Assembly (NCBI GenBank): GCA_046348365.1
Contig: JAXMEL010000001.1
Coordinates: 1,116,001-1,180,000, forward strand
Direction: 5' to 3'
DNA: 64,000 nt
Source: JAEUPI01 sp046348365
GTDB lineage: Bacteria; Pseudomonadota; Gammaproteobacteria; Burkholderiales; Burkholderiaceae_C
Below the pieces are notes generated by a model. That model was not told the origin of the DNA. It saw only the letters and a program-made list of their open reading frames with translations, and made no database searches. Every line of letters begins with the position of its first letter. The first letter of the stretch is position 1. The position numbers and the translations under genes were made by a program. Positions 48,737 to 56,989 of the stretch are shown piece by piece.

Positions 48737-49951
48737 TCAAGGCGCCAGCTGGCGGCGGATGTGCGTCATCAGCACGAGGCCCACGGCAGCGCAGGCGCCG
48801 GTGGCCAGCCAGGTGAACTGCCAGCCGCCGGCGCGGCTCGCGATCCACGCCACCAGCGGCGGGCCGGCGAACTGGCCGAACGCCGACCACTGCTGCACCC
48901 AGCCCACCGTGGTGCCGAGCGTCTGCGCATCGGGCGCCAGGCGCACCGCCAGCGCGAACAGCGTGCCAGGTATGAGGCCGCCGACGGCCGAGTACAGCAG
49001 CACCGCCGCGTAGCGCGCAGCCGGCGGCAGGCCCTGCCCGGGGCCGCCGGCAAACGCCGCGGTTGCGGCCAGCCCCATGATGACGAAGCCGATCGCGAGC
49101 AGCCGCGTCGGCGCGATGCCGGCATGCTGCAGGCGGCCCGCGGCCATGTTGCCGCTCATGTTCACCGCGGCGGCCAGCGCGGTGAGCGCGCCGGTGGTGG
49201 CGCCCGAGATGCCGGCCTGCGTGTAGATCGTCGGCAGGAAGCCGATCACCGACAGCCACTGGCTCGAGTACATCGCGAAGCTCACCGCCACCAGCCAGGG
49301 CCCGCGCGTGCCGAGCGTGCGCCGCACGCGCGCGACCCAGGCGCCGGCATCGGGGCCTGCCTGCGCGGGCGCATCGCCCGCCGCCGGCAGCACCTGCGCA
49401 AACACGATGGCCATCGCAGCCGAGATCGCCGCCAGCAGCCACCACCACGCGCGCCAGCCGAAGGCCTCGATCCACAGCGGGCCACTCAGCAGCGCCACCG
49501 CGGTGCCGATCGGCATGTAGGCACCCCAGATGCCGAGCAGCACGCTCGAACGGCCGGGCGCGGCCAGGCGATGCACCAGCCCCGGCGCCGGCAGCACCAC
49601 GAGCAGGAAGCCGAAGCCCTCCACTGCGCGCAGCAGCATCAGCAGCGGCACGGCATCGGACAGGCCGCCGAGCGCGCTGGCCAGCGACAGCGTGGCCAGC
49701 CCCAGCAGCACGCTGCGCCGCGGGCCCAGCGTGTCGGCCGCGAGGCCGAATGCGACGCCGAGCGACATGCCCGCCAGCTGCACCAGCGACAGCAGGAAGC
49801 CGGCCTGCACCAGCGTGAGCCCGAGCGCGGCCTGCAGCGCGGCGATCGCCGGCGGCAGCTTGCCCACGTGCAGCGCGGCGCACACGCCGGCGGCGATCAC
49901 GGTCAGCGCAGGGTCCAGCCCGAGGCGGCGCAGCGGCATCGTTGCATTCAT
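48737..49951 (-). CDS. Major facilitator superfamily transporter
   Basis: A 404-residue membrane protein with about 12 hydrophobic segments. The loop after helix 2 reads LAADTLGPRRSVLLG, the MFS motif A pattern, and helix 4 has LRAVEGFGFL. Its form resembles cyanate/nitrate-like or CynX-type MFS carriers, but the substrate is unknown. It starts at the ATG at 49951 and is divergent from the ChaN-like gene (48 bp). Confidence 0.85.
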   Translation of the reverse strand: MNATMPLRRLGLDPALTVIAAGVCAALHVGKLPPAIAALQAALGLTLVQAGFLLSLVQLAGMSLGVAFGLAADTLGPRRSVLLGLATLSLASALGGLSDAVPLLMLLRAVEGFGFLLVVLPAPGLVHRLAAPGRSSVLLGIWGAYMPIGTAVALLSGPLWIEAFGWRAWWWLLAAISAAMAIVFAQVLPAAGDAPAQAGPDAGAWVARVRRTLGTRGPWLVAVSFAMYSSQWLSVIGFLPTIYTQAGISGATTGALTALAAAVNMSGNMAAGRLQHAGIAPTRLLAIGFVIMGLAATAAFAGGPGQGLPPAARYAAVLLYSAVGGLIPGTLFALAVRLAPDAQTLGTTVGWVQQWSAFGQFAGPPLVAWIASRAGGWQFTWLATGACAAVGLVLMTHIRRQLAP

Positions 49952-49999
49952 TGACCCGCAGTGTGCCTGCATCGGGAACGCGGCCGTCAGAATGCGCTC

Positions 50000-50947
50000 A
50001 TGCCTGTCATGCGACGCCTTGTCCGCAACACCCGCAGCGAGCTCGGCGCCAGCGCCCGGTCGCGCCGCGAGATGCTGCTCACGCTGCCGGCGCTCGCCGC
50101 AGCGGCAGGCTTGGCATCGACGCTGCCCGGCTGCGCGATGCGGCCACCCGAGTCCGCCGCCTGGAGCGGCGCCTTGCAGGGCCGCACGCTGGCGCTGCTC
50201 GGCGAGGTGCACGACAACCCGATCCACCACCGGCTGCGCGCACAGGCGCTGCGCGCGGCGTGCGCGGCCGGCTGGCGGCCGGCGGTGGTGATGGAGCAGT
50301 TCGACCTCGAGCAGCAGGAGCTGATCGATCGCGCGCGACGCGACAAGCCGCGCGATGCACGGGCGCTGATCGCCGCCACCGGCGCGGCCAAGGGCTGGCA
50401 TTGGGACGACTACGCGCCGCTGATCGCGATCGCGCTCGACCACGAGTTGCCGCTGCTGGCCGGCAACGTGTCGCGCGCCACCGCCTCGCGCGTCATTCGT
50501 GACGGCTACGAGGCCGCGCGCGGCGCCGAGCGCGTGGCCGCCTGGCGGCTGGCGCGCCCGCCGGAGGCCGCCTGGCAGGCCGCGCAGGAAAGCGAGATCG
50601 ACCGCGGCCACTGCGGCGCGCTGCCGCGATCGATGTGGGCCACGATGGCCCGCGCGCAGTTCGCACGCGACGCCGCGCTCGCGCACCTGCTGCGCCGGCA
50701 CGGCGAGCGCGGCGCGGTGCTGCTCGCCGGCAACGGCCATGTGCGACGCGACATCGGCGTGCCGCGCTGGCTCGACGCGGCCGACGCCGCGCGCTCGGTG
50801 AGCGTGGGCTTCGTCGAGCGCGACATGCCGGCCGACGAGCTGGGTCCGTTCGATCGCGTCTTCGACCACGTGGTGCGCACCGAGCCGGCGTCGCGGCCGG
50901 ATCCGTGCGCGGGGTTCGAGGCGCCGCGCGACCGGGGTTCGGCCTGA
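50000..50947 (+). CDS. ChaN-like haem-binding lipoprotein
   Basis: A 315-residue protein with a signal peptide whose RSRREMLL start resembles a Tat signal and whose LPGC forms a lipobox near residue 44. The body has the ChaN/TraB-like features: ALLGEVHDNPIHHR with conserved Glu and His near residue 64-78, then VVMEQFD and the C-terminal LLAGNGHVRRDIGV. ChaN binds haem in Campylobacter and others, so a role in iron or haem uptake is possible. It is divergent from an MFS gene. I chose the ATG at 50000; 50009 is an alternative. Confidence 0.82.
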   Translation: MPVMRRLVRNTRSELGASARSRREMLLTLPALAAAAGLASTLPGCAMRPPESAAWSGALQGRTLALLGEVHDNPIHHRLRAQALRAACAAGWRPAVVMEQFDLEQQELIDRARRDKPRDARALIAATGAAKGWHWDDYAPLIAIALDHELPLLAGNVSRATASRVIRDGYEAARGAERVAAWRLARPPEAAWQAAQESEIDRGHCGALPRSMWATMARAQFARDAALAHLLRRHGERGAVLLAGNGHVRRDIGVPRWLDAADAARSVSVGFVERDMPADELGPFDRVFDHVVRTEPASRPDPCAGFEAPRDRGSA

Positions 50948-50977
50948 ACCCCGTGCAGCGCGCCGCGAGGTGAGTTA

Positions 50978-50999
50978 AACTGGTCAGCCAACTGGTCAG
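50978..50999 (+). promoter_or_regulatory. Direct-repeat operator for the toxin-antitoxin genes
   Basis: AACTGGTCAG occurs at 50978-50987 and again at 50990-50999, 12 bp apart, ending 12 bp before the antitoxin GTG start and next to an AGAAGGA ribosome site. Phd-type antitoxins often bind repeat sites over their own promoter, so this is the likely autoregulation site. Confidence 0.6.
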
Positions 51000-51011
51000 A
51001 AGGAACCCACC

Positions 51012-51269
51012 GTGCACACCTGGCCCGTGCAGGACGCCAAGGCGCGTTTCAGCGAATTCCTCGATGCCTGCCTGGCCGAAGGCCCGCAGCTGGTGACCCG
51101 CCGCGGCGCCGAGGCGGCGGTGCTGGTGCCGGTGGACGAATGGCGCCGCCTGGCGGCCGCCGACCGCCCGTCGTTGAAGGCGCTGCTGCTGCAGGAGGCT
51201 GCACGCACCGACGCCCTGGTGCCGGCCCGCGGCACCGCGCGGCGCCGCAAGATCGTGGCCGCGCGCTGA
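51012..51269 (+). CDS. Phd/YefM-family antitoxin
   Basis: An 85-residue antitoxin of the Phd/YefM type. It begins at a GTG with the classic MHTWPVQDAKARFSEFL fold for DNA binding and dimer formation, followed by VLVPVDEWRRL. The C-terminal half should wrap the toxin. It ends 7 bp before the PIN-domain toxin gene. The start is supported by AGAAGGA. Confidence 0.93.
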   Translation: MHTWPVQDAKARFSEFLDACLAEGPQLVTRRGAEAAVLVPVDEWRRLAAADRPSLKALLLQEAARTDALVPARGTARRRKIVAAR

Positions 51270-51276
51270 CGCGGCG

Positions 51277-51690
51277 ATGTACCTGCTCGACACCAACGTC
51301 GTCTCCGAGCTGCGCAAGCCCCGCCCCCACGGCGGCGTGCTGGCCTGGCTGCGTGCAGCCGACGACGCGGTGCTGCACCTTTCGGCCGTGACCCTGGGCG
51401 AAATCCAGGCCGGCATCGAACTCACGCGCGAACAAAGCGCGGCCAAGGCCGCCGACATCGAGGCCTGGCTGGGCCAGCTGGCGCGCTCGATGCAGGTGCT
51501 GCCGATGGACGGCACCGCCTTTCGCGCCTGGGCGCGCTTGATGCACCGCCGCTCGAACACCCTGTACGAAGACGCGATGATCGCCGCCACCGCGCAGGTG
51601 CACCGGCTCACCGTGGTGACGCGCAACGTGGCCGACTTCAAGGCCCTGGGCGTGCCGGTGCTCAACCCGTTCACCACGCCGCGCCGCTGA
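51277..51690 (+). CDS. PIN-domain toxin (VapC/FitB type)
   Basis: A 137-residue RNase toxin. The first acidic residue is in YLLDTNVVSELRKP (Asp5); others are Glu in TLGEIQAG (near residue 48), Asp in LYEDAMIAA and Asp in TRNVADF. Together they form the Mg-binding site of a PIN domain. FitB-like toxins typically cut tRNA or other RNA when the antitoxin is lost. It is co-transcribed with the antitoxin gene. A hairpin (51696-51710) follows. Confidence 0.93.
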   Translation: MYLLDTNVVSELRKPRPHGGVLAWLRAADDAVLHLSAVTLGEIQAGIELTREQSAAKAADIEAWLGQLARSMQVLPMDGTAFRAWARLMHRRSNTLYEDAMIAATAQVHRLTVVTRNVADFKALGVPVLNPFTTPRR

Positions 51691-51695
51691 CGCCG

Positions 51696-51710
51696 AGGCG
51701 CCCGGCGCCT
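51696..51710. terminator. Hairpin between convergent genes
   Basis: AGGCGCC and GGCGCCT pair around a single C, 5 bp after the toxin stop and before the convergent acyl-CoA dehydrogenase end. No T run follows, so termination is possible but weakly supported. Confidence 0.35.
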
Positions 51711-51733
51711 GTGCAAACGACCTACGGGCGGCC

Positions 51734-52894
51734 TCACACCAAGCGCTTCGCCACCTCCTCCAGCATCACCTCGGTCGCCCCGCCGCCGATGGCCTGGATG
51801 CGCGCATCGCGCGCCATGCGCTCGATCGCGGCGCCGCGCATGTAGCCCATGCCGCCGTGGAACTGCACGCAGTCGAACATCACCTCGTTGACCAGCGTGC
51901 CGCACAGCGCCTTGACCATCGACACCTCCTTCGTCACCTGCTGGCCCTGCGCGTCGCGCCAGGCCGTCTGGTACACCAGCGCGCGGGCGGCCTCGACCTG
52001 CGCCGCGCGCATCGCCAGGCGCTGGCGGATCGTTTGCTTGTCCCACAACGGCGCGCCGAAGGCCTGGCGCTGCGTCACCCATTGCAGCGTCAGCTCGATT
52101 GCGCGCGCGGCCTCGCCCATCGCCTGCGCGCCGAGCACGATGCGCTCGTTCTGCAGGTTCTTCATCAGCGCGTAGAAGCCCTTGCCGGGCTCGCCGAGCA
52201 CGTGGCCGGCGGGGATGCGGCAGTTCTCGAACACCAGCTCGGCGGTGTCGCTGCTGAGCCAACCGTGCTTGTCGAGCGTGCGCGCGACGCGAAAGCCCGG
52301 CGTGCCGCGCTCGACGATGAACATCGTGATGTCGCGGTTGCGCCCCGGCTCGCCGGTCTTGGCGGCGACGAAGAACAGGTCGCCGTGCACGCCGTTGGTG
52401 ATGAACATCTTGCCGCCGTCGAGCACCCACGGCGCGTCAACGCCTTCGCCGTCGCGGCGCGCGCGCGTGCGCATCGACGCCAGGTCGCTGCCGGCGTCGG
52501 CCTCGGTCATCGCGATGGCGCAGATGGTGCGGCCGGCGATCACGTCGGGCAGCCAGCGCGCCAGCTGCGCCGGCGTGCCGGCGTTCACCAGGTGCGGGCT
52601 CGCCATGTCGGTGTGCACCAGCACCGTCACCGCGAAGCCGCCGTAGCTGCTTCGGCCCAGCTCCTCGGCCAGCACCACGGTGGCCAGCGTGTCGAGCTCG
52701 CTGCCGCCGTAGGCGCTCGGGTAGCGAATGCCCAGCAGCCCGAGCGTGCCCATCTCGCGCAGCACCTCGCGCGGCACGCGGCCCTCGCGCTCCCAGGCGT
52801 CGGCCTCGGGCAGCACGCGCGCGGCGACGAAGCGACGGATCGTGTCGCGCAGCGCCTCGTGCTCGGGGCCGAAGAACGGGTGCGCAGTGCTCAT
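51734..52894 (-). CDS. Acyl-CoA dehydrogenase
   Basis: A 386-residue flavoenzyme, the usual length, that introduces the alpha-beta double bond in acyl-CoA. FAD and substrate motifs are ICAIAMTEADAGSDLASMRT near residues 124-143 and KMFITNG. The common catalytic Glu of the medium/short-chain type (near GGMGYMRGAAIER) is replaced by Gly. A Glu250 in NLQNERIVLGAQAMG fits the alternative base used in isovaleryl- and long-chain acyl-CoA dehydrogenases. The start at 52894 is MSTAHPFFG. A zinc ribbon gene lies upstream. Confidence 0.93.
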   Translation of the reverse strand: MSTAHPFFGPEHEALRDTIRRFVAARVLPEADAWEREGRVPREVLREMGTLGLLGIRYPSAYGGSELDTLATVVLAEELGRSSYGGFAVTVLVHTDMASPHLVNAGTPAQLARWLPDVIAGRTICAIAMTEADAGSDLASMRTRARRDGEGVDAPWVLDGGKMFITNGVHGDLFFVAAKTGEPGRNRDITMFIVERGTPGFRVARTLDKHGWLSSDTAELVFENCRIPAGHVLGEPGKGFYALMKNLQNERIVLGAQAMGEAARAIELTLQWVTQRQAFGAPLWDKQTIRQRLAMRAAQVEAARALVYQTAWRDAQGQQVTKEVSMVKALCGTLVNEVMFDCVQFHGGMGYMRGAAIERMARDARIQAIGGGATEVMLEEVAKRLV

Positions 52895-52931
52895 GCGCTC
52901 GATAGCGCCGCGAGCGCCGCCGCGGACGTGC

Positions 52932-53156
52932 TCAGTGAAATGCGCAGGCGCCCGGGCCGTCGGGGTGGCCGCAGTTGCCGCACGGGCCATCGGCCATCGC
53001 CGGCATCTTGGGCTCGCTCTCGGCGGTGGCGAACACCGACAGCTGCTTGTTCAGGTGCGTGCCGTGGCAGGCCGGGCACTCGGGCGTGGTGTCGCTGCGC
53101 ACCAGGGCCTCGAACTCGCGGCCGCAGTCGGCGCAGGCATATTCGAAGATGGGCAT
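52932..53156 (-). CDS. FmdB-family zinc ribbon protein
   Basis: A 74-residue protein starting MPIFEYACADCGREFEAL, with CADC and CPAC Cys pairs forming the FmdB zinc ribbon. The longer tail has another CGNCGHPDG and a final Cys, perhaps a second metal site. FmdB proteins are thought to be small regulators. It starts at the ATG at 53156 and precedes the acyl-CoA dehydrogenase on the same strand. Confidence 0.9.
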   Translation of the reverse strand: MPIFEYACADCGREFEALVRSDTTPECPACHGTHLNKQLSVFATAESEPKMPAMADGPCGNCGHPDGPGACAFH

Positions 53157-53247
53157 GATGTTCTCCTGAGATTCCTTGCTGTGGCGATTGTGCGGCAGCG
53201 CGCGCCGGACCTGTGTGACCGCGCGCACGGAGCCCGCATCCGCAGGC

Positions 53248-53685
53248 TCAGGCCCGCAGCGCCTCGAGCACCGAGCGCACCGGCTGCGGGATCGGCACCG
53301 GCCGGTTGGTGGCGCGGTCGACGTACACATGCACGAACTCGCCCACCGCCGAGGCCAGGATCTCGGCGTCGCGGAACACGCCCAGCTCGTAGCGCACGCT
53401 GCTCTTGCCCAGCTGCACGACCTTGAGCCCCACCTGCACCGGCTGCGGGAACCCGATCGACGAGAAGTACGTGCAACGCGTCTCGACCACCAGCCCGACC
53501 ACCGGATTCGCCGCCACGTCGAGCACGCCGGCGTCGATGAGCTGCTTGTTCACCGCGGTGTCGAACCAGGCGTAGTAGACGACGTTGTTGACATGCCCGT
53601 AGGCGTCGTTGTCGGCCCAGCGCGTGCTGATCGGCGTGAAGTGGCGGTAGGCGCTGCGCGTGGTGGGTTGCGGCTTGTCGCTCAA
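53248..53685 (-). CDS. Acyl-CoA thioesterase (4HBT hotdog fold)
   Basis: A 145-residue hotdog protein. TRWADNDAYGHVNNVVYYAWFD holds the catalytic Asp and the HVNN loop of the 4-hydroxybenzoyl-CoA thioesterase type. It hydrolyses acyl-CoA esters. No ATG is in frame near the conserved start, so a TTG at 53685, with a GGAG site 7 bases upstream, is the likely start. It follows the diheme cytochrome after a 23-bp gap. Confidence 0.88.
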   Translation of the reverse strand: MSDKPQPTTRSAYRHFTPISTRWADNDAYGHVNNVVYYAWFDTAVNKQLIDAGVLDVAANPVVGLVVETRCTYFSSIGFPQPVQVGLKVVQLGKSSVRYELGVFRDAEILASAVGEFVHVYVDRATNRPVPIPQPVRSVLEALRA

Positions 53686-53694
53686 GTCGGGGCT

Positions 53695-53707
53695 CCGGCT
53701 TTGCCGG
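53695..53707. repeat. CCGGCAAAGCCGG hairpin (third copy)
   Basis: A 5-bp stem with an AAA/TTT loop between the diheme cytochrome stop and the thioesterase start. It is identical to the hairpin in the two larger dispersed elements at 4114 and 15556. Here the CCCCC/GGGGG part is not present. Confidence 0.7.
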
Positions 53708-53708
53708 C

Positions 53709-54413
53709 TTATTTTGCCGCCGGTGCAGCGCTGAAGTGCGCGGCGTAGTAGGCCAGCGTGTCGAGGTCTTCGGCCGAGATCGTCGCCGTCGCACCGATCA
53801 TGGCCTGCGTGTAGCCCGGGCGCTTGCCGGTGCGAAAGCCCTGCAGCGTGCCGCTCAGATACTCCTCGCGCTGGCCGGCGATGCGCGGCACCTGCTGGCC
53901 GCCGGCGAAATCGGCGCCGTGGCAGAAGTTGCACTTGTGCAGCTGCGCCAGCGCGCGGCCGTTGCTCATGCGCACCGGGTCGGCGGCAACGGGCGCCACC
54001 GGCGCCGGCTGCGGCGCCAGCGTGCCGATGTACGCGGAGAAGCCGCGCAGGTCGGCGTCGGTCATCGTCTTGGCGACGCCGCTCATCTCGGCGTTGTCGC
54101 GGCGGCCCTCGCGGAACAGGAACAGCTGCGTGATGACGTAGAAGCTGTGCTGCCCCGCGAGCACCGGCACGCCGGGCTTCTCGCTGCGCCCGCCCGGGCC
54201 GTGGCAGGGGGTGCATTCGGCTGCGAAGCGCTGTGCGTATCGCGCGCTGTCGGCCGCGGCGGCCGGCTCGCTCGCCGCCGCAGCGGTGCTCGCCGGCGCA
54301 CGCGCCGGGCGCGCGGCCTTCTTCGCCGGCGTCTGCGCGGGCGCGCTGCCGGCGACGAGCGCGGCGCAGGCCAGCGCGGCAATGCCCCGGGCAGGGCCGC
54401 GCCGCCGCGCCAT
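53709..54413 (-). CDS. Diheme c-type cytochrome
   Basis: A 234-residue periplasmic cytochrome with CTPCH (near residue 73) and CNFCH (near residue 165) heme motifs, each in a cytochrome c4-like domain. The signal peptide ends near APA (about residue 31) and an Ala/Pro-rich linker follows. The start at 54413 lies 2 bp after the stop of the PQQ-type dehydrogenase, so it is very likely its electron acceptor. Confidence 0.92.
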   Translation of the reverse strand: MARRRGPARGIAALACAALVAGSAPAQTPAKKAARPARAPASTAAAASEPAAAADSARYAQRFAAECTPCHGPGGRSEKPGVPVLAGQHSFYVITQLFLFREGRRDNAEMSGVAKTMTDADLRGFSAYIGTLAPQPAPVAPVAADPVRMSNGRALAQLHKCNFCHGADFAGGQQVPRIAGQREEYLSGTLQGFRTGKRPGYTQAMIGATATISAEDLDTLAYYAAHFSAAPAAK

Positions 54414-54415
54414 CG

Positions 54416-55609
54416 TCACTTGCCGTAGCTGATGCGGTAGATCGCTCCGGCGTGGTCGTCGCTGACGAGCAGCGAGCCGTCCTTCATCACCAGAAAGTCC
54501 ACCGGCCGGCCGAGGTATTGGTTGTTCTCGACGAAGCCGGTCATGAACGGCTCGACCTTCGCGCCGCCCTTGCCGTCGGGCCACGCGACGAACACGCCGT
54601 TGTACTTCTGCGTGCGGTTCCACGGCCCGTGCTTGGCGATGAACATCGCGCCGCGGTACTTGGCCGGGAACATCTTGCCGGTGTAGAACTTCAGGCCCAG
54701 CGAACCCGCGTGCGGCCCGAGCAGCGCGGCGGGCTTGGTGTAGTCGTCGCAGTTCTTGCCCCAGCCGAACTCCGGGTCGGGGATGTTGCCCTGGTGGCAG
54801 TACGGGAATCCGAAGTGCTGCTTGCCCGGCTGCGTCACGTGGTTCAGCTCGTCGTTGGGCAGCTCCTCGCTGAACCAGTCGCGGCCGTTGTCGGTGAACC
54901 AGAGCGAGCCGTCCTTGGGGTCGAAGTCGAAGCCCACGGTGTTGCGCACGCCCGAGGCGTAGACCTGCATGTCGCTGCCGTCGAGCTTGATGCTGTAGAT
55001 CTTGGCCCATTCGCCGGGATCGCAGATGTTGCACGGCCCGCCCACCTCGTAGTAGAGGCGCTCGTCCTTGATGCGCAGGTACTTCCAGCTGTGGTCGCCG
55101 CCGCCGGGCATCTTGTCGTAGATGACCTTGCCTTCGCCGAGCTTGTCGAGTCTGTCGTCGACGTTGTCCCAGCGGTAGATCTTCGTGTTGGTGGCCACGA
55201 ACAGCGAGCCCTTGTGGTACTCGATGCCGGCGGCCATCTCCATCTTGTCGATGATCACCTTGGCCTCGTGCTTGCCCTTCTCGGGAATCGCGTAGACCTT
55301 GTTGCCGACGAACAGCGTGCTGACGAAGATGGTGTCCTTCGGCCCCTGGCGCAGGCTGCGCGCGTCGAGCACGCCCGAGGCCCACACCTCGGCCTTGAAG
55401 CCGGGCGGCAGCTTGAACTTCTTCACCGGCAGCTGATCGGCCGGCGTGGGGATCGGAAACGCCGGCACCGGCGCCATCTTCATCGCCGTCTCGGTCTTCG
55501 GCCGACCCTTGGCCCAGCCGGGCTCGTCGGCGGGCGCCTGCTGCGCCCAGGCAGCGCCCAGTGCGGCGCCGAGCGTGGTCAGCGCCACGAGTGATCGGAA
55601 GTGAGGCAT
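54416..55609 (-). CDS. PQQ-type sugar dehydrogenase (glucose/sorbosone dehydrogenase-like)
   Basis: A 397-residue periplasmic six-blade propeller protein. The signal peptide ends near AWA. The core has ASGVRNTVGFDFDPKDGSLWFTDNGRD and GFPYCHQGN, matching soluble aldose-sugar dehydrogenases and the L-sorbosone family. A CNIC Cys pair in the middle may form a disulfide. It would oxidise a sugar or aldehyde and pass electrons to the cytochrome encoded 2 bp downstream. An AAGGAG site precedes the ATG at 55609. The substrate is unknown, and PQQ use is a family inference. Confidence 0.9.
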   Translation of the reverse strand: MPHFRSLVALTTLGAALGAAWAQQAPADEPGWAKGRPKTETAMKMAPVPAFPIPTPADQLPVKKFKLPPGFKAEVWASGVLDARSLRQGPKDTIFVSTLFVGNKVYAIPEKGKHEAKVIIDKMEMAAGIEYHKGSLFVATNTKIYRWDNVDDRLDKLGEGKVIYDKMPGGGDHSWKYLRIKDERLYYEVGGPCNICDPGEWAKIYSIKLDGSDMQVYASGVRNTVGFDFDPKDGSLWFTDNGRDWFSEELPNDELNHVTQPGKQHFGFPYCHQGNIPDPEFGWGKNCDDYTKPAALLGPHAGSLGLKFYTGKMFPAKYRGAMFIAKHGPWNRTQKYNGVFVAWPDGKGGAKVEPFMTGFVENNQYLGRPVDFLVMKDGSLLVSDDHAGAIYRISYGK

Positions 55610-55747
55610 GCTGGGTCTCCTTCGTGTTTGTGGTTGACAACAATGCCGGCGGCGATTCTGGGGGAGTCGCCCGTTGCAAGCAATGGGTTCCATGCGCGGC
55701 GTGCGAGGCCCGCACGCGACAATGCAGGCCCTGCTGCAGCCTGCGCG

Positions 55748-56989
55748 ATGACTCCACCTTCACCGATTTCCGCGCCGAGCCCCTGGCGCGTGGCCAACGT
55801 CGTGGCGCAGATCGGTTACGGCCTGCTCGCGATGACGATCTGCCTGCCGTCGATGCCCGAATGGAGCCGCGCCTTCGACGCCTCGCCGGCCGCGGTTCAG
55901 CTGACCTTCAGCGCCTACGTGCTCAGCTACGGCACGCTGCAGCTGGTGCACGGCCCGTGGTCCGACCGCCAGGGCCGCCGCCGCGTGCTGATGATCGGCC
56001 TCGCGCTCGCCGCCGCGGGCGCCGTGCTGGCGGCGCTGGCCACGCGCATCGACGCGCTGATCGCCGCGCGCGCGCTGCAAGGCGCCGGCGCGGCCGCCGG
56101 CATGGTGGCCGGCCGCGCCATCGTGCAGGATCTCTTCACCGGCGCGCAACGCACGCGCGTGATGGCCTACGTGGGCATGGCGATGGGCCTGATCCCGCCC
56201 ACGGCCACCATCGTCGGCGGGCAGATGCATGTGCACCTGGGCTGGCAGGCCGCCTTCGTGGCGATGGCGCTGCTCGCCGCCGCACTGCTGGTGGCGGCCT
56301 GGCGCGGCCTGCCCGACGATCGCCCGCCGCCCGGGGCGAGCGCACGCGCGCGCGGCGGCGCGCGCGCGCTGGCCGGCGCCTACGCCACGCTGCTCGGGCA
56401 CCGCGGCTTCGTGCTGCACGTGGCGGTGCTGTCGTTCACCGTGGCGGCGTTCTATGCCTTCCTGAGCGGCGCGCCGCTGGTGCTCGCGCATCTGGGCGTG
56501 GGGCCGGCGAGCGTGGGCTTCTACATCATGACGGTGCCGCTGTCGTACATCGCCGGCAACTTCACCTGCAGCCGGCTCGTGCAGCGGCGCGGCGAACCGT
56601 GGCTGATGCGCGCCGGGCAGGCACTCACGCTGAGCGGCATCGTGGCGATGCTCGCGCTCGGCGTGGCGGGCGCACGCCATCCGCTCGCGTTCTCGCTGCC
56701 GCTGATGCTGCTCGGCATGGGGCACGGATTGCTGATGCCGCCGACGCTGGCGCGCACCGTCGGCGCGGTGGGCGCGCTGGCCGGCTCGGCGGCCGCCGTC
56801 GCCGGCGTGATGCAGCAGCTGATCGGTGCGCTCGGCGCCTATGCCGTGGGCTGGGTGCCGCACGAGTCGCAGGTGAACCTGGCGCTGGTGATGCTCAGCT
56901 TCACGCTGGTGGCGCAGGCCGCGCTGGCCTCGCTCGCGCGGCGCCCGGGCGGCCTGTCCGCGTCGCCACCATCACCGCATAGGCCTTGA
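55748..56989 (+). CDS. MFS transporter, Bcr/CflA drug-efflux type
   Basis: A 413-residue membrane protein with about 12 helices. Family marks are LPSMPEWSRAFDASPAAVQLT near the start, GPWSDRQGRRRVLMIG (motif A) near residue 72, and a helix 4 segment ARALQGAGAAAGMVAGRAIV. Relatives export chloramphenicol, bicyclomycin or sulfonamides; its own cargo is unknown. Its end overlaps the convergent modE-like gene by 89 bp. It is divergent from the PQQ-type dehydrogenase. Confidence 0.9.
   Translation: MTPPSPISAPSPWRVANVVAQIGYGLLAMTICLPSMPEWSRAFDASPAAVQLTFSAYVLSYGTLQLVHGPWSDRQGRRRVLMIGLALAAAGAVLAALATRIDALIAARALQGAGAAAGMVAGRAIVQDLFTGAQRTRVMAYVGMAMGLIPPTATIVGGQMHVHLGWQAAFVAMALLAAALLVAAWRGLPDDRPPPGASARARGGARALAGAYATLLGHRGFVLHVAVLSFTVAAFYAFLSGAPLVLAHLGVGPASVGFYIMTVPLSYIAGNFTCSRLVQRRGEPWLMRAGQALTLSGIVAMLALGVAGARHPLAFSLPLMLLGMGHGLLMPPTLARTVGAVGALAGSAAAVAGVMQQLIGALGAYAVGWVPHESQVNLALVMLSFTLVAQAALASLARRPGGLSASPPSPHRP

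Noticed and set aside
46543..48816. Long plus-strand frame opposite glgB.
   Set aside because: Antisense shadow; no signal, domain or ribosome site.
55632..55641. TTGACA-like -35 box before the Bcr/CflA-type gene.
   Set aside because: No matching -10 at proper spacing was seen, so I do not call a promoter.
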